A stretch of 9,802 nucleotides of DNA from Cyclobacteriaceae bacterium. GTDB lineage: Bacteria; Bacteroidota; Bacteroidia; Cytophagales; Cyclobacteriaceae. The stretch covers positions 1 to 9,802 of the forward strand of contig JAIENH010000092.1 of assembly GCA_019751475.1 (NCBI GenBank), written 5' to 3'. The notes beneath the pieces were generated by a model. The model had not been told where the DNA came from. It saw nothing but the letters and a program-made list of their open reading frames with translations, and searched no databases. A program made the translations under genes and the position numbers. Shown here in pieces: positions 1 to 7,489 of the stretch (its first letter is position 1; each line of letters starts with the position of its first letter).

Positions 1-179
1 ACCCGGTCAAGAATGCGTGATGCTGTGTTGGGTGCATAGCACTCCGCGCTGATGCGCTCATTCCAGTCATGGTAAGGGTGGGCACTGTCTTGCACCTCGA
101 TCACTTCCAGCCAGGCGTTTTCACGAGGCGGCTGATAAAAATGTCCGTGTATGCAAATGAATTTATTCGTAGTGGCCAA
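1..179 (-). CDS. GH57-type glycoside hydrolase, DUF3536 family (N-terminal 59 residues, partial)
   Basis: This is the first 59 codons of a gene that runs off the left edge. The translation contains the stretch CIHGHFYQPPREN (residues 9-21) followed by VQDSAHPYHDWNERI and AECYAPNTASRILD, which I recognise as the N-terminus of the large GH57-like proteins that carry a DUF3536 domain. HGHFYQP is the GH57 first conserved region. Members of this family are thought to act on alpha-glucans, but their exact reaction is not established, and the catalytic Glu and Asp regions are outside the window. No in-frame ATG exists: the frame is open back to a TGA at 207-209, and the only plausible starts are TTG at 177-179, giving MATTNKFICIHGH, or a rarer ATT at 201-203. 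TTG gives the short leader usual for the family, so I chose it. The 39-base gap after glgB suggests the same transcript. There is no signal peptide in the visible part, so a cytoplasmic location is likely. Confidence 0.85.
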   Translation of the reverse strand, partial: MATTNKFICIHGHFYQPPRENAWLEVIEVQDSAHPYHDWNERISAECYAPNTASRILDR

Positions 180-218
180 GGGAGGTGCGTTTAAAAAGTA
201 AATGGTTCAAACAAAAGA
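180..218 (-). other. Short glgB / GH57 intergenic gap
   Basis: These 39 bases are AT-rich near the glgB stop. I see no hairpin followed by a T run that would end transcription, no Bacteroidota-type -7 element (TAnnTTTG), and no Shine-Dalgarno before the TTG start. It is best read as an intra-operon spacer. Confidence 0.6.
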
Positions 219-2186
219 CTAGCTGCCGATTTCAAATTCTTTGACTTCCTCGTGCAGCTTTAACACCGATACCGCCAGGGGCGGCAAATTGATAGTGACA
301 GAATAATCGCGCCCATGATATTTCACAGGCGAAGTGCTCATCAGTGATTGGTTGAGCAATCCGCTGCCGCTGTACTTCAAGTCATCCGAATTGAAAATTT
401 CTTTCCAGGTTCCGCGTGCCGGCACTCCTACCCTGTACAGTGGACGGGGCTCAGGAGTGAAATTGCAAACTACCACAAGAGCATCTTCTGGCTTCTCACC
501 TTTCCGCATGAAAATGATCACGCTGTTTTCACGATCGCCATAATCTAACCATTCAAAGCCGCGATTATCAAATGGATACTGATACAATGCCTGCTCGGAA
601 GCATATAACTTGTTTACATCTTGCATCAATCGCATCACACCTTTGTGATAATCATATCCCGTAAGGTGCCAGTCAAGGCTGCGGTCATGATTCCATTCGG
701 CTGTCTGCCCGAACTCCCCGCCCATAAACAGCAGCTTGGTGCCAGGGTGCGTGAACATATATCCATACAACAGTCGCAGATTCGCAAATTTTTTCCATTC
801 ATCACCTGGCATGCGCCCAATGAGTGAACCCTTACCATGCACCACTTCATCGTGTGAAAGTGGCAGCATAAAGTTTTCCGTAAAGGCATACATGATGCTG
901 AATGTAATATCATTCTGATGGTACTTGCGATGTACCGGATCGGTCTTGAAATACCGTAGTGTATCGTGCATCCAGCCCATCATCCACTTTTGCCCAAAGC
1001 CAAGGCCACCCAAGTACGTTGGCCGCGACACACCTGACCAGGCGGTAGATTCCTCCGCGATGGTTACCACATCCGGAAAGGTGCCGTACACCGTTTCATT
1101 AAATTCTTTGAGGAAGGAAATGGATTCGATATTTTCATTTCCACCATATTCATTCGGTATCCATTCACCCGCTTTGCGCGAATAATCCAAATACAACATG
1201 GAGGCAACGGCATCTACACGGAGCCCATCAATGTGAAATCGCTCCAGCCAAAACATGGCATTGCTGATGAGAAACGCTCGCACTTCTGGTCGACCGTAGT
1301 TGTAGATATAACTGCTCCAGTCAGGGTGAAATCCCTTGCGGGGATCGGCATGTTCGTACAGATGTGTGCCATCAAATTTGAAAAGGCCATGAGCATCACC
1401 AGGAAAATGCGAAGGTACCCAATCGAGTATCACACCGATGCCGGCAGCGTGGAAGGCATCTACGAGATGCATGAAATCTTCTGGCGAGCCAAACCGACTG
1501 GTGGGTGCAAAGTAGCCAGTCAACTGATAGCCCCACGATCCAAAAAAAGGATGCTCCATGATCGGCAAAAACTCCACGTGCGTGAAGCCCATGTCCTTCA
1601 CATAGCCTACCAACTCATTGGCCAATTCACCGTACGAAAGCGAACGATTTCCGTCTTCCAATTTTCTGCGCCAACTGCCGATGTGAACTTCATACACCGA
1701 ATATGGTCGCGTCTTTCCCGTTAATTTTTTTCGATCTTCCAGCCAGGAGGCATCTTTCCAAGCATGCTCTGCATCCCACACAATAGAGGCTGTCTTGGGT
1801 GCGATCTCAGCATAGAAAGCAAAGGGATCTGCTTTTTCCAGGTACTCGCCTGTGTTGGAGTGGATTGCATATTTGTATGCTTCGCCCTTCTGAACATCTG
1901 TAAAGAAGCCCTCCCAAATACCGGACTCATCCCAACGGGGATTGAGCTTGTGCACGTTGTTGTTCCAATGATTAAAATTTCCAATCACAGAGACAGCACG
2001 CGCGTTGGGTGCCCAAACAGCAAAGTAAGTACCTTCCTTGCCTTTGTGTTCGGCCAAGTGTGCCCCAAGTTTTTCGTAGAGCTTAAAATGTTTTCCTGAA
2101 CGGAAAAGATGGATGTCGAAATCGGTGAGAAGACTAAATCCTTCTTCTGTCGCTGACTTCTTTTTGGATACCTCTTTCTTTCCCAT
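219..2186 (-). CDS. glgB: 1,4-alpha-glucan branching enzyme GlgB (GH13_9)
   Basis: This 655-residue enzyme cleaves alpha-1,4-glucan and re-attaches the piece through an alpha-1,6 bond, making branched glycogen-like polymer in the cytoplasm. After a lysine-rich leader comes a CBM48/N-terminal beta domain (about residues 40-130, with YFAVWAPNA and VIGNFNHW), then the GH13 barrel (about 160-530) and a C-terminal beta domain. All four GH13 regions are intact: DWVPSHF (255-261), [10 protein letters not shown] with nucleophile Asp325, TIAEES with acid/base Glu378, and [10 protein letters not shown] with Asp446. The spacing and the VVHGK ending are typical of branching enzymes rather than amylases. 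Length is slightly below that of the E. coli type, consistent with a single N-terminal carbohydrate module. The ATG at 2184-2186 has no clear Shine-Dalgarno, and the start lies 29 bases after the treS-pep2 stop. In this operon it would branch the linear chains made by GlgE. The annotation is secure. Confidence 0.97.
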   Translation of the reverse strand: MGKKEVSKKKSATEEGFSLLTDFDIHLFRSGKHFKLYEKLGAHLAEHKGKEGTYFAVWAPNARAVSVIGNFNHWNNNVHKLNPRWDESGIWEGFFTDVQKGEAYKYAIHSNTGEYLEKADPFAFYAEIAPKTASIVWDAEHAWKDASWLEDRKKLTGKTRPYSVYEVHIGSWRRKLEDGNRSLSYGELANELVGYVKDMGFTHVEFLPIMEHPFFGSWGYQLTGYFAPTSRFGSPEDFMHLVDAFHAAGIGVILDWVPSHFPGDAHGLFKFDGTHLYEHADPRKGFHPDWSSYIYNYGRPEVRAFLISNAMFWLERFHIDGLRVDAVASMLYLDYSRKAGEWIPNEYGGNENIESISFLKEFNETVYGTFPDVVTIAEESTAWSGVSRPTYLGGLGFGQKWMMGWMHDTLRYFKTDPVHRKYHQNDITFSIMYAFTENFMLPLSHDEVVHGKGSLIGRMPGDEWKKFANLRLLYGYMFTHPGTKLLFMGGEFGQTAEWNHDRSLDWHLTGYDYHKGVMRLMQDVNKLYASEQALYQYPFDNRGFEWLDYGDRENSVIIFMRKGEKPEDALVVVCNFTPEPRPLYRVGVPARGTWKEIFNSDDLKYSGSGLLNQSLMSTSPVKYHGRDYSVTINLPPLAVSVLKLHEEVKEFEIGS

Positions 2187-2215
2187 AATGCTTCTGATTG
2201 TTAAGTACCGACCAC
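2187..2215 (-). other. Short treS-pep2 / glgB intergenic gap
   Basis: The 29 bases between the TAG of treS-pep2 and the ATG of glgB hold no recognisable promoter, terminator or strong ribosome binding site. At most AGAAG lies shortly before the start. It is an intra-operon spacer. Confidence 0.6.
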
Positions 2216-5200
2216 CTATTTTTTCTTCCTGTTTTCTTTTTCCATAAAGTACCGACTCACCTGGTATTCAATACCGCGCAACGGTATCACCGTCCAGTCA
2301 GGACGGCCGTTGAGTTCATAGCCCAATTCATACACAGCCTTTTCGATGAGATACGTGCGGATGAGGACATCATCTTCGTAGGGCAATTCTGTTCCGAGCC
2401 CCATCTTCTCCATGTATGCACCAAGGTAAAAACGACCCACGTAATGCTGCCACTGCTCTGCCCATGATTCTAGCACCTGCAGGTCTTGCGCACGATAATT
2501 TTCGTTCAATAAAATTTTCCCGAAAGCCGCGTAGTGAAATGACCGCATCATTCCGGCTACATCTTTGTAGGGGCTCTTCTTCAACCTTCTCTCGCTGAAA
2601 CTAAAACCTGGCTCGCCTTCAAAGTCGATGATGATAAAATCCTTTCCCGTGAAAAGTACCTGGCCAAGGTGATAGTCGCCATGGATGCGCGTCTTGATGG
2701 CTTGTATTCGAACTTTGTAAATCTCACTGAAGCAGTCAAGTATGCCTTCTTCCATAGCGAGTACGCGCTCGGCTATCTGGCGAGTGTCATCGTTTAACTT
2801 GTTCATCGACTGGCGCAACAACTTGAACCTGTCTTTCAATAGCTTCCGCAAGGAAGAATACAATGACCGCTGATAGTTGCTGGTAAAATATTCGGGAGCG
2901 AAGGCCGGATTGCTCGTGTCAGAAGCGAGGGCTAAGTGCATTTCGGCAGTACGTTGACCGAGGCGTACCACGCGTTCGTAAAAACCTCTGCCGATAAACT
3001 CTTGCAACAGCTCAGGCGCCTCTTCAAAAGCAATGGCTGGCTTGTTTAGCAACTTGGGCAATTTCTCTTTCTTGGCCTTGGCCATCACGCGCTCGTAAAA
3101 CCGTCCTACCGAGTCGATGGTCATGTTCCATGCATCGCCCTGGTTGTCCACTTTTTCCTGAAGCAAGCCAAAGACGATCGTCTTACCTTCTTCATCGCGA
3201 TACTCCACGCTGCCGGAATATTTGGGGCTGTTCTTAAAGCTGGTGGTTTCTGACAAGAAGCGCGCAATCTCCAAATCCGGATTTATCTCCTTTTCTATCT
3301 TTCGATAAAACTTAAAGAAGTACTGATCATTGTAGAGAATAGCCGTATTGCTGCTGTCGGCTTTCAATATCTTTGACTCCACTTTGTCAGCTACAATGCG
3401 GGAGAATACGCTTGCGTTGAATTCCAAAATCCCTTCGCCATCCTTCACTTTCACTTCTTTCTCCATGCTGGCGAAGAGATAGTCGCGGAAGACTCGATCG
3501 TAACTGCTGTCCAAGATGAAGCCCGTCTTATTTTGAATTTCTGCGCGGCAAACAACGCTCTGCGCTGTGTATTCAATTCGTTCCAACAATACTTCGGATG
3601 GTACAAATGTGAGCGGTAAGAAATACAACTCCGGCAGGCGCTGCACATAGTGCACCTCAATGATGGTGAGAAAATGTGTGGAGCCTTCCACCTTGAGTGG
3701 TATTACTTTGTGGATGCTCATCTTGCTGATGACTTTGGCTTTGCCACCAAACCACCGGCACTTCTTCATGAACGGTTGCAATATTTTCCGCTCAAAGGCC
3801 CTGACCTCATCATAGTGATTGAATACTTTTTCCCACGATGAATCGGTCTTGAACAACTGTAATTCTCCGCTTGCACCGGCAGGTTCCTTTTTCTCCTGGT
3901 CATCCACCTGGAACCAGAAGTAGCCGTACGGACCAATGGTAATGGTATAGTCACCTTCGCCTACGCTCATGAAGCGGTTTTGGCTGAAGGCCTCTGTGAT
4001 GTCACAATCTTTGTACTCCGCCAAGTTGAAAGTTGCAGCTTGTGAAAATTGAGAGAGGTTGGCCACTACAATGATGCGCTGCTTTTCATAGCTGCGCGCA
4101 AAACAGATCACCTTGGCATTAGTACTTTCAATAAATTTCAAATCTCCCCGACCAAACACACTAAGGCGCTTGCGCATGGCGAGCACATTCTTTACCCACC
4201 ATAGCAATGACGAAGGGTTTTCATCTTGGGTAGTCACGTTCACCGACTCCGAGCGATACACTGGGTCGGAAATAATAGGCAGGTATAACTTCTGCGGATT
4301 AGCCGTAGAAAATCCTGCATTCAAATTCATGTTCCACTGCATGGGGGTGCGAATGCCAAAGCGGTCGCCCAGGTAAACATTATCGCCCATACCGATCTCA
4401 TCACCATAATAAAGCACCGGAGTTCCCGGAAGGGAAAATAAAATGGTATAAAGCAATTCAATCTTGCGCCTGTCGTTGCCCATCAAGGGCGCCAGTCGCC
4501 TGCGAATGCCAAGGTTGTGTTTTGTCTGTGGATCGTTGGCGTAGGCTTTGAATAAATAATCCTTCTCTTCCTCCGTCACCATCTCAAGTCCGATCTCATC
4601 ATGGTTGCGCAGAAACAACGCCCACTGACTGTTGGGTGGTGTCTCCGGGGTTTGCTCCATGATGTCGATGATGGGGTAGCTGTCTTCTGTCCGCAATGCC
4701 AGGAACAACCGCGGCATCAGCGGATAATTGAAATTCATGTGACACTCCTTGCCATCACCAAAGTATGACGCTGCATCTTCAGGCCACAAGTTCGCTTCAG
4801 CAATTAGAATCCGGTCTTTGTATTCTTTATCAATGTGCGAACGAAGCTTCTTAAGGAAGTCATGCGTCTGCGGGAGGTTTTCACAACTGGTGCCTTCTTC
4901 TTCAAATAAAAATGGCACAGACGGCAATCGAAAGCCATCCACCCCGATCTTCAACCAAAAGTCGGCCGTCTTGATGATCTCCAACTGCACTTCCGGGTTG
5001 TCGAAGTTTAATTCCGGCTGGTGACGATAGAAGCGATGCCAATAGTAAGCTTTCGCTTCCTGATCCCACGACCAATTGGAAGACTCCTCATCCGAAAACA
5101 TCACACGTGCTTCCTTATACTTATCGGGTGTGTCGATCCACACATAATAATCTTTATAGCGTGAGCCAGCCCTCGCCTTTCTGGATTTCTGAAACCATGT

Positions 5201-5542
5201 ATGCTGGTCAGAGGTGTGGTTCAGAATCAACTCGGTAATTACGCGAATGCCCCTGCGCTGAGCTTCTTTTAAAAATGCTTTGAAGTCGGCCAGCGTACCA
5301 TAGTCAGGATGAATGTCGCAATGCTCGGTGATATCAAAACCATCATCTTTGAGCGGAGACGGATAAAAGGGAAGCAGCCAGATGGTGTTGATGCCGAGAT
5401 CTTCCAGATAATCTAACTTCTGAATGAGCCCTTGAAAATCTCCGATGCCATCGCCATTGCTATCATAAAATGAGCGAACACTCAATTCATAAAATACGGC
5501 ATCCTTAAACCAGAGCGGATTATTTTTTACTGACGAGGCCAT
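2216..5542 (-). CDS. treS-pep2: Trehalose synthase-like / maltokinase fusion (TreS-Pep2), TreS nucleophile replaced by Pro
   Basis: This 1108-residue cytoplasmic fusion has an N-terminal GH13_16 TreS-type barrel and beta domain (about 10-548), a low-complexity linker (about 549-560), and a maltokinase (about 565-1105). The kinase should turn maltose and ATP into alpha-maltose 1-phosphate, the GlgE donor. Its signatures are complete: [19 protein letters not shown] (730-748) with the ATP-site lysine, the catalytic loop HGDYHLGQ (954-961), the metal motif DFEGEP (973-978), then [21 protein letters not shown]. The TreS half is clearly of the family: LNHTSDQH (107-114), [13 protein letters not shown], acid/base Glu249 in LIAEA, Asp315 in LRNHDE, and RTPMQW. 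However, the nucleophile region reads [12 protein letters not shown], with Pro207 and Ser208 where TreS has Asp-Ala, so trehalose-maltose isomerisation is probably lost. Other differences from canonical TreS are Phe69, Asn272, Gly318 and Phe395. Its ATG directly follows the glgE stop codon. The family assignment is firm; inactivity of the TreS half is inferred. Confidence 0.95.
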   Translation of the reverse strand: MASSVKNNPLWFKDAVFYELSVRSFYDSNGDGIGDFQGLIQKLDYLEDLGINTIWLLPFYPSPLKDDGFDITEHCDIHPDYGTLADFKAFLKEAQRRGIRVITELILNHTSDQHTWFQKSRKARAGSRYKDYYVWIDTPDKYKEARVMFSDEESSNWSWDQEAKAYYWHRFYRHQPELNFDNPEVQLEIIKTADFWLKIGVDGFRLPSVPFLFEEEGTSCENLPQTHDFLKKLRSHIDKEYKDRILIAEANLWPEDAASYFGDGKECHMNFNYPLMPRLFLALRTEDSYPIIDIMEQTPETPPNSQWALFLRNHDEIGLEMVTEEEKDYLFKAYANDPQTKHNLGIRRRLAPLMGNDRRKIELLYTILFSLPGTPVLYYGDEIGMGDNVYLGDRFGIRTPMQWNMNLNAGFSTANPQKLYLPIISDPVYRSESVNVTTQDENPSSLLWWVKNVLAMRKRLSVFGRGDLKFIESTNAKVICFARSYEKQRIIVVANLSQFSQAATFNLAEYKDCDITEAFSQNRFMSVGEGDYTITIGPYGYFWFQVDDQEKKEPAGASGELQLFKTDSSWEKVFNHYDEVRAFERKILQPFMKKCRWFGGKAKVISKMSIHKVIPLKVEGSTHFLTIIEVHYVQRLPELYFLPLTFVPSEVLLERIEYTAQSVVCRAEIQNKTGFILDSSYDRVFRDYLFASMEKEVKVKDGEGILEFNASVFSRIVADKVESKILKADSSNTAILYNDQYFFKFYRKIEKEINPDLEIARFLSETTSFKNSPKYSGSVEYRDEEGKTIVFGLLQEKVDNQGDAWNMTIDSVGRFYERVMAKAKKEKLPKLLNKPAIAFEEAPELLQEFIGRGFYERVVRLGQRTAEMHLALASDTSNPAFAPEYFTSNYQRSLYSSLRKLLKDRFKLLRQSMNKLNDDTRQIAERVLAMEEGILDCFSEIYKVRIQAIKTRIHGDYHLGQVLFTGKDFIIIDFEGEPGFSFSERRLKKSPYKDVAGMMRSFHYAAFGKILLNENYRAQDLQVLESWAEQWQHYVGRFYLGAYMEKMGLGTELPYEDDVLIRTYLIEKAVYELGYELNGRPDWTVIPLRGIEYQVSRYFMEKENRKKK
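2660..2683 (-). other. Maltokinase catalytic loop HGDYHLGQ
   Basis: This segment encodes residues 954-961 of the fusion. It is the Brenner-type catalytic loop of the aminoglycoside-phosphotransferase-like fold used by Pep2/Mak maltokinases, with Asp956 as the expected catalytic base. The metal-binding DFEGEP follows 11 residues later (2609-2626). Both are intact, which supports an active kinase in the same polypeptide whose GH13 domain has lost its nucleophile. Confidence 0.85.
4922..4924 (-). other. Proline codon at the TreS catalytic nucleophile position
   Basis: The minus-strand codon is CCG, encoding Pro207, followed by TCT for Ser208. The surrounding frame reads [13 protein letters not shown] and is unbroken. 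In GH13 enzymes, including trehalose synthase, the residue after the FRL/FRV of conserved region II is the aspartate that forms the glycosyl-enzyme intermediate. The distance from Pro207 to Glu249 is 42 residues, the same as I recall between nucleophile and acid/base in mycobacterial TreS (Asp230 and Glu272), so the alignment is not ambiguous. The three other GH13 proteins whose region II is visible or inferable in this operon behave normally: GlgB has Asp325, GlgE Asp374 and the lipoprotein amylase Asp226. Confidence 0.9.
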
Positions 5543-5545
5543 TTA
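5540..5545 (-). other. Stop-start junction glgE / treS-pep2 (TAAATG)
   Basis: The glgE stop codon TAA (5543-5545) is followed without any spacer by the ATG of treS-pep2 (5540-5542). No Shine-Dalgarno is evident in the last codons of glgE. Such a junction favours translational coupling and a fixed ratio of the maltokinase to the enzyme that consumes its product. Coupling is inferred; the junction itself is directly visible. Confidence 0.8.
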
Positions 5546-7489
5546 CATTTGAGATTCGTGTATGTCAACCTTAAACAAGTGAAATGGCATCTTACTCGGT
5601 TCCAACTCCACGTAATTCCACTCCTGCGTCCAGGTGTAATGCTCACCGGTGATCAGGTCATTCAATTTCAGATTTATTTTATTTGAAAGGCGCAAGGCCT
5701 CCTTGGGCACTTGAATATAACCCGATTGCTTGGTGTGCTGGTCGAGGTTAACCACTACCATGATCACATTTGAGAGATCATCTGTTGCTTTCAGAAATGC
5801 AATCAAGTTCGGATTTTCAACCGAGCAAAACTGCATATTCCACGTGGACTGCAATGCTGGATTTTCCTTGCGAGCTTTGTTAATCAGCGTGATGATGTCG
5901 GTCATGCGATTGGTCTTGCGCCAATCGTAGGTACGCACTTCGTACTTTTCAGAGTTGTAATATTCCTCACGGCCTTCTACCGGTGCGTTTTCATAAAATT
6001 CATACGGGGGCCCGTAAATGCCATAGCTGGCGGAGAGCGTGGCCGCAAGTGCTAAACGAATAATGAAAATATTCTCGCCTTGATGTTGCAGATGCCACGG
6101 CAAAATGTCGGGTGTGTTGGGCCAGAAGTTAGGGCGGAAATAATTCCGTGAAGGGCCATTCACCAACTCAGTCATGTACTCAACAATCTCTTGCTTACTC
6201 ACGCGCCACGTGAAATACGTATACGATTGTGTGAATCCAATCTTTGCGAGCGATGCCATCACCTTCGGTCGCGTAAATGCTTCCGACAGGAAAATGACAT
6301 CAGGATATTTTTTATTCACCTCGGCAATGGCCCACTGCCAAAATGGAATCGGCTTGGTGTGAGGATTGTCTACCCGGAAGATGGTGACGCCTTGCTCGAT
6401 CCAATAAAAGATCACCGACTTTAGCTCCTCCCACAATTCCTGCCACTGATCCGTTTCAAAGTTAAACGGATAGATGTCCTGATATTTTTTGGGTGGATTC
6501 TCTGCATATTGAATAGTGCCATCTGGCCGCTGCTTGAACCACTCCGGATGCTCCTTCACATACGGATGATCGGGCGCACATTGAAAAGCCAGATCCAAAG
6601 CAATATCAATGTTGAATTTCTTCGCTTCCTTAATCAGGCGCTTGTAATCTTCGAGTGTGCCAAGTTCTTTGTGAACGGCTTTGTGTCCACCCTCATCGCT
6701 GCCGATGGCCCACGGTGAACCGGGTTCACCCGGAAGGGATTTCACATTGTTGTTCTTGCCTTTGCGGTTCACTTTGCCGATCGGGTGAATGGGCGGCATG
6801 TATAACACATCAAAGTTCATGGCTGCCACACGAGGCAGAAGTTTGATGGTGTCAGCAAACGTGCCATGCTTACCAGCTTGTAAGGAACTCGAGCGCGGGA
6901 AGAGTTCATACCACGTACTATACAAAGCTTTGGCATGCTCAACACGCACTTCAAATTCTTTCTCGGATACGGTTTCATTTTGGCGCAGTGGCTTTTCATG
7001 CACCACTCTGCCAAAATCAGGGCTTAGCACCGTATCTACTGCGGCTTTGTAGCTCTTTGTGTCTTCTAATTTTTTCGCGAGCGCTATTACTTTGGAGTCA
7101 TCACCAGCCACGGCCCGCAAAAATTCTGCACCCTCCATCAACTCGGTCTTCACATCCACATTCGCGGAAGCTTTCTTTTTGAATCCGTCATACCACGTGT
7201 CGAAGTGATCAATCCACGCGCGTACTTTGAAGAAGTAGCTACCCTTCTGCGTAGCGTTAAAAGACGCTCGCCACTCATCGTTTACGGTGGGTTGCATCTC
7301 TACACTCGTCCACTCACCTTGCTTGCCAAACCGGTAGACCACTTCGGCACGAATGTGATCGTGGCCATCGCCAAAAATATGAGCCGTTATATCGACACGT
7401 TCGCCCACGGTGCGCTTGGCGGGATAAAGTCCTTCGTCTACCTGAGGCTGAATATGTTCAATGAGTACGCGTAATTTTCCGTTGGTCAT
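5543..7489 (-). CDS. glgE: Alpha-1,4-glucan:maltose-1-phosphate maltosyltransferase GlgE (GH13_3)
   Basis: This 648-residue cytoplasmic enzyme transfers maltosyl from alpha-maltose 1-phosphate to the non-reducing end of an alpha-1,4-glucan, releasing phosphate. The N-terminal beta domain (about 1-115) opens with RVLIEHIQPQVDEGLYPAKR and includes FGDGHD. A helical segment (about 116-205) and the GH13 barrel (about 206-540) follow, with a C-terminal beta domain. Family hallmarks are YELFPRS (194-200), MPPIHPIG (231-238), NRKGKNNNVK (241-250) for substrate binding, and ALDLAFQCAPDHP (297-309). FRVDNPHTKP carries nucleophile Asp374, LSEAFTRP acid/base Glu403, and PNTPDIL Asp461. Spacing between these residues matches the Streptomyces enzyme as I recall it. 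The ATG overlaps the upstream amylase stop by four bases, and the stop abuts treS-pep2. Length and motifs are normal, so the enzyme should be active and depends on the kinase half of the next gene for its donor. Confidence 0.97.
   Translation of the reverse strand: MTNGKLRVLIEHIQPQVDEGLYPAKRTVGERVDITAHIFGDGHDHIRAEVVYRFGKQGEWTSVEMQPTVNDEWRASFNATQKGSYFFKVRAWIDHFDTWYDGFKKKASANVDVKTELMEGAEFLRAVAGDDSKVIALAKKLEDTKSYKAAVDTVLSPDFGRVVHEKPLRQNETVSEKEFEVRVEHAKALYSTWYELFPRSSSLQAGKHGTFADTIKLLPRVAAMNFDVLYMPPIHPIGKVNRKGKNNNVKSLPGEPGSPWAIGSDEGGHKAVHKELGTLEDYKRLIKEAKKFNIDIALDLAFQCAPDHPYVKEHPEWFKQRPDGTIQYAENPPKKYQDIYPFNFETDQWQELWEELKSVIFYWIEQGVTIFRVDNPHTKPIPFWQWAIAEVNKKYPDVIFLSEAFTRPKVMASLAKIGFTQSYTYFTWRVSKQEIVEYMTELVNGPSRNYFRPNFWPNTPDILPWHLQHQGENIFIIRLALAATLSASYGIYGPPYEFYENAPVEGREEYYNSEKYEVRTYDWRKTNRMTDIITLINKARKENPALQSTWNMQFCSVENPNLIAFLKATDDLSNVIMVVVNLDQHTKQSGYIQVPKEALRLSNKINLKLNDLITGEHYTWTQEWNYVELEPSKMPFHLFKVDIHESQM
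7486..7489 (-). other. ATGA overlap between amylase stop and glgE start
   Basis: The amylase ends with TGA at 7486-7488 and glgE begins with ATG at 7487-7489, forming the classic ATGA overlap. The preceding bases are AT-rich without a clear Shine-Dalgarno. This points to translational coupling and shows that the secreted-type amylase and cytoplasmic GlgE come from one transcript. Confidence 0.85.

Noticed and set aside
180..218. Transcription terminator between glgB and the GH57 gene
   Set aside because: There is a short T-rich run on the minus strand but no stable inverted repeat before it, and the gap is too small for a convincing terminator.
1233..1724. 163-codon open frame on the plus strand
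   Set aside because: It lies wholly antisense to the well-supported glgB, has no recognisable motif, and is the kind of shadow frame expected opposite a long conserved gene.
4900..4945. Frameshift or sequencing error as the cause of Pro207 in TreS
   Set aside because: Residues on both sides (VDGFRL and [10 protein letters not shown]) are conserved in the same frame, and both adjacent codons differ from the expected Asp-Ala, so no single indel or base error explains it.
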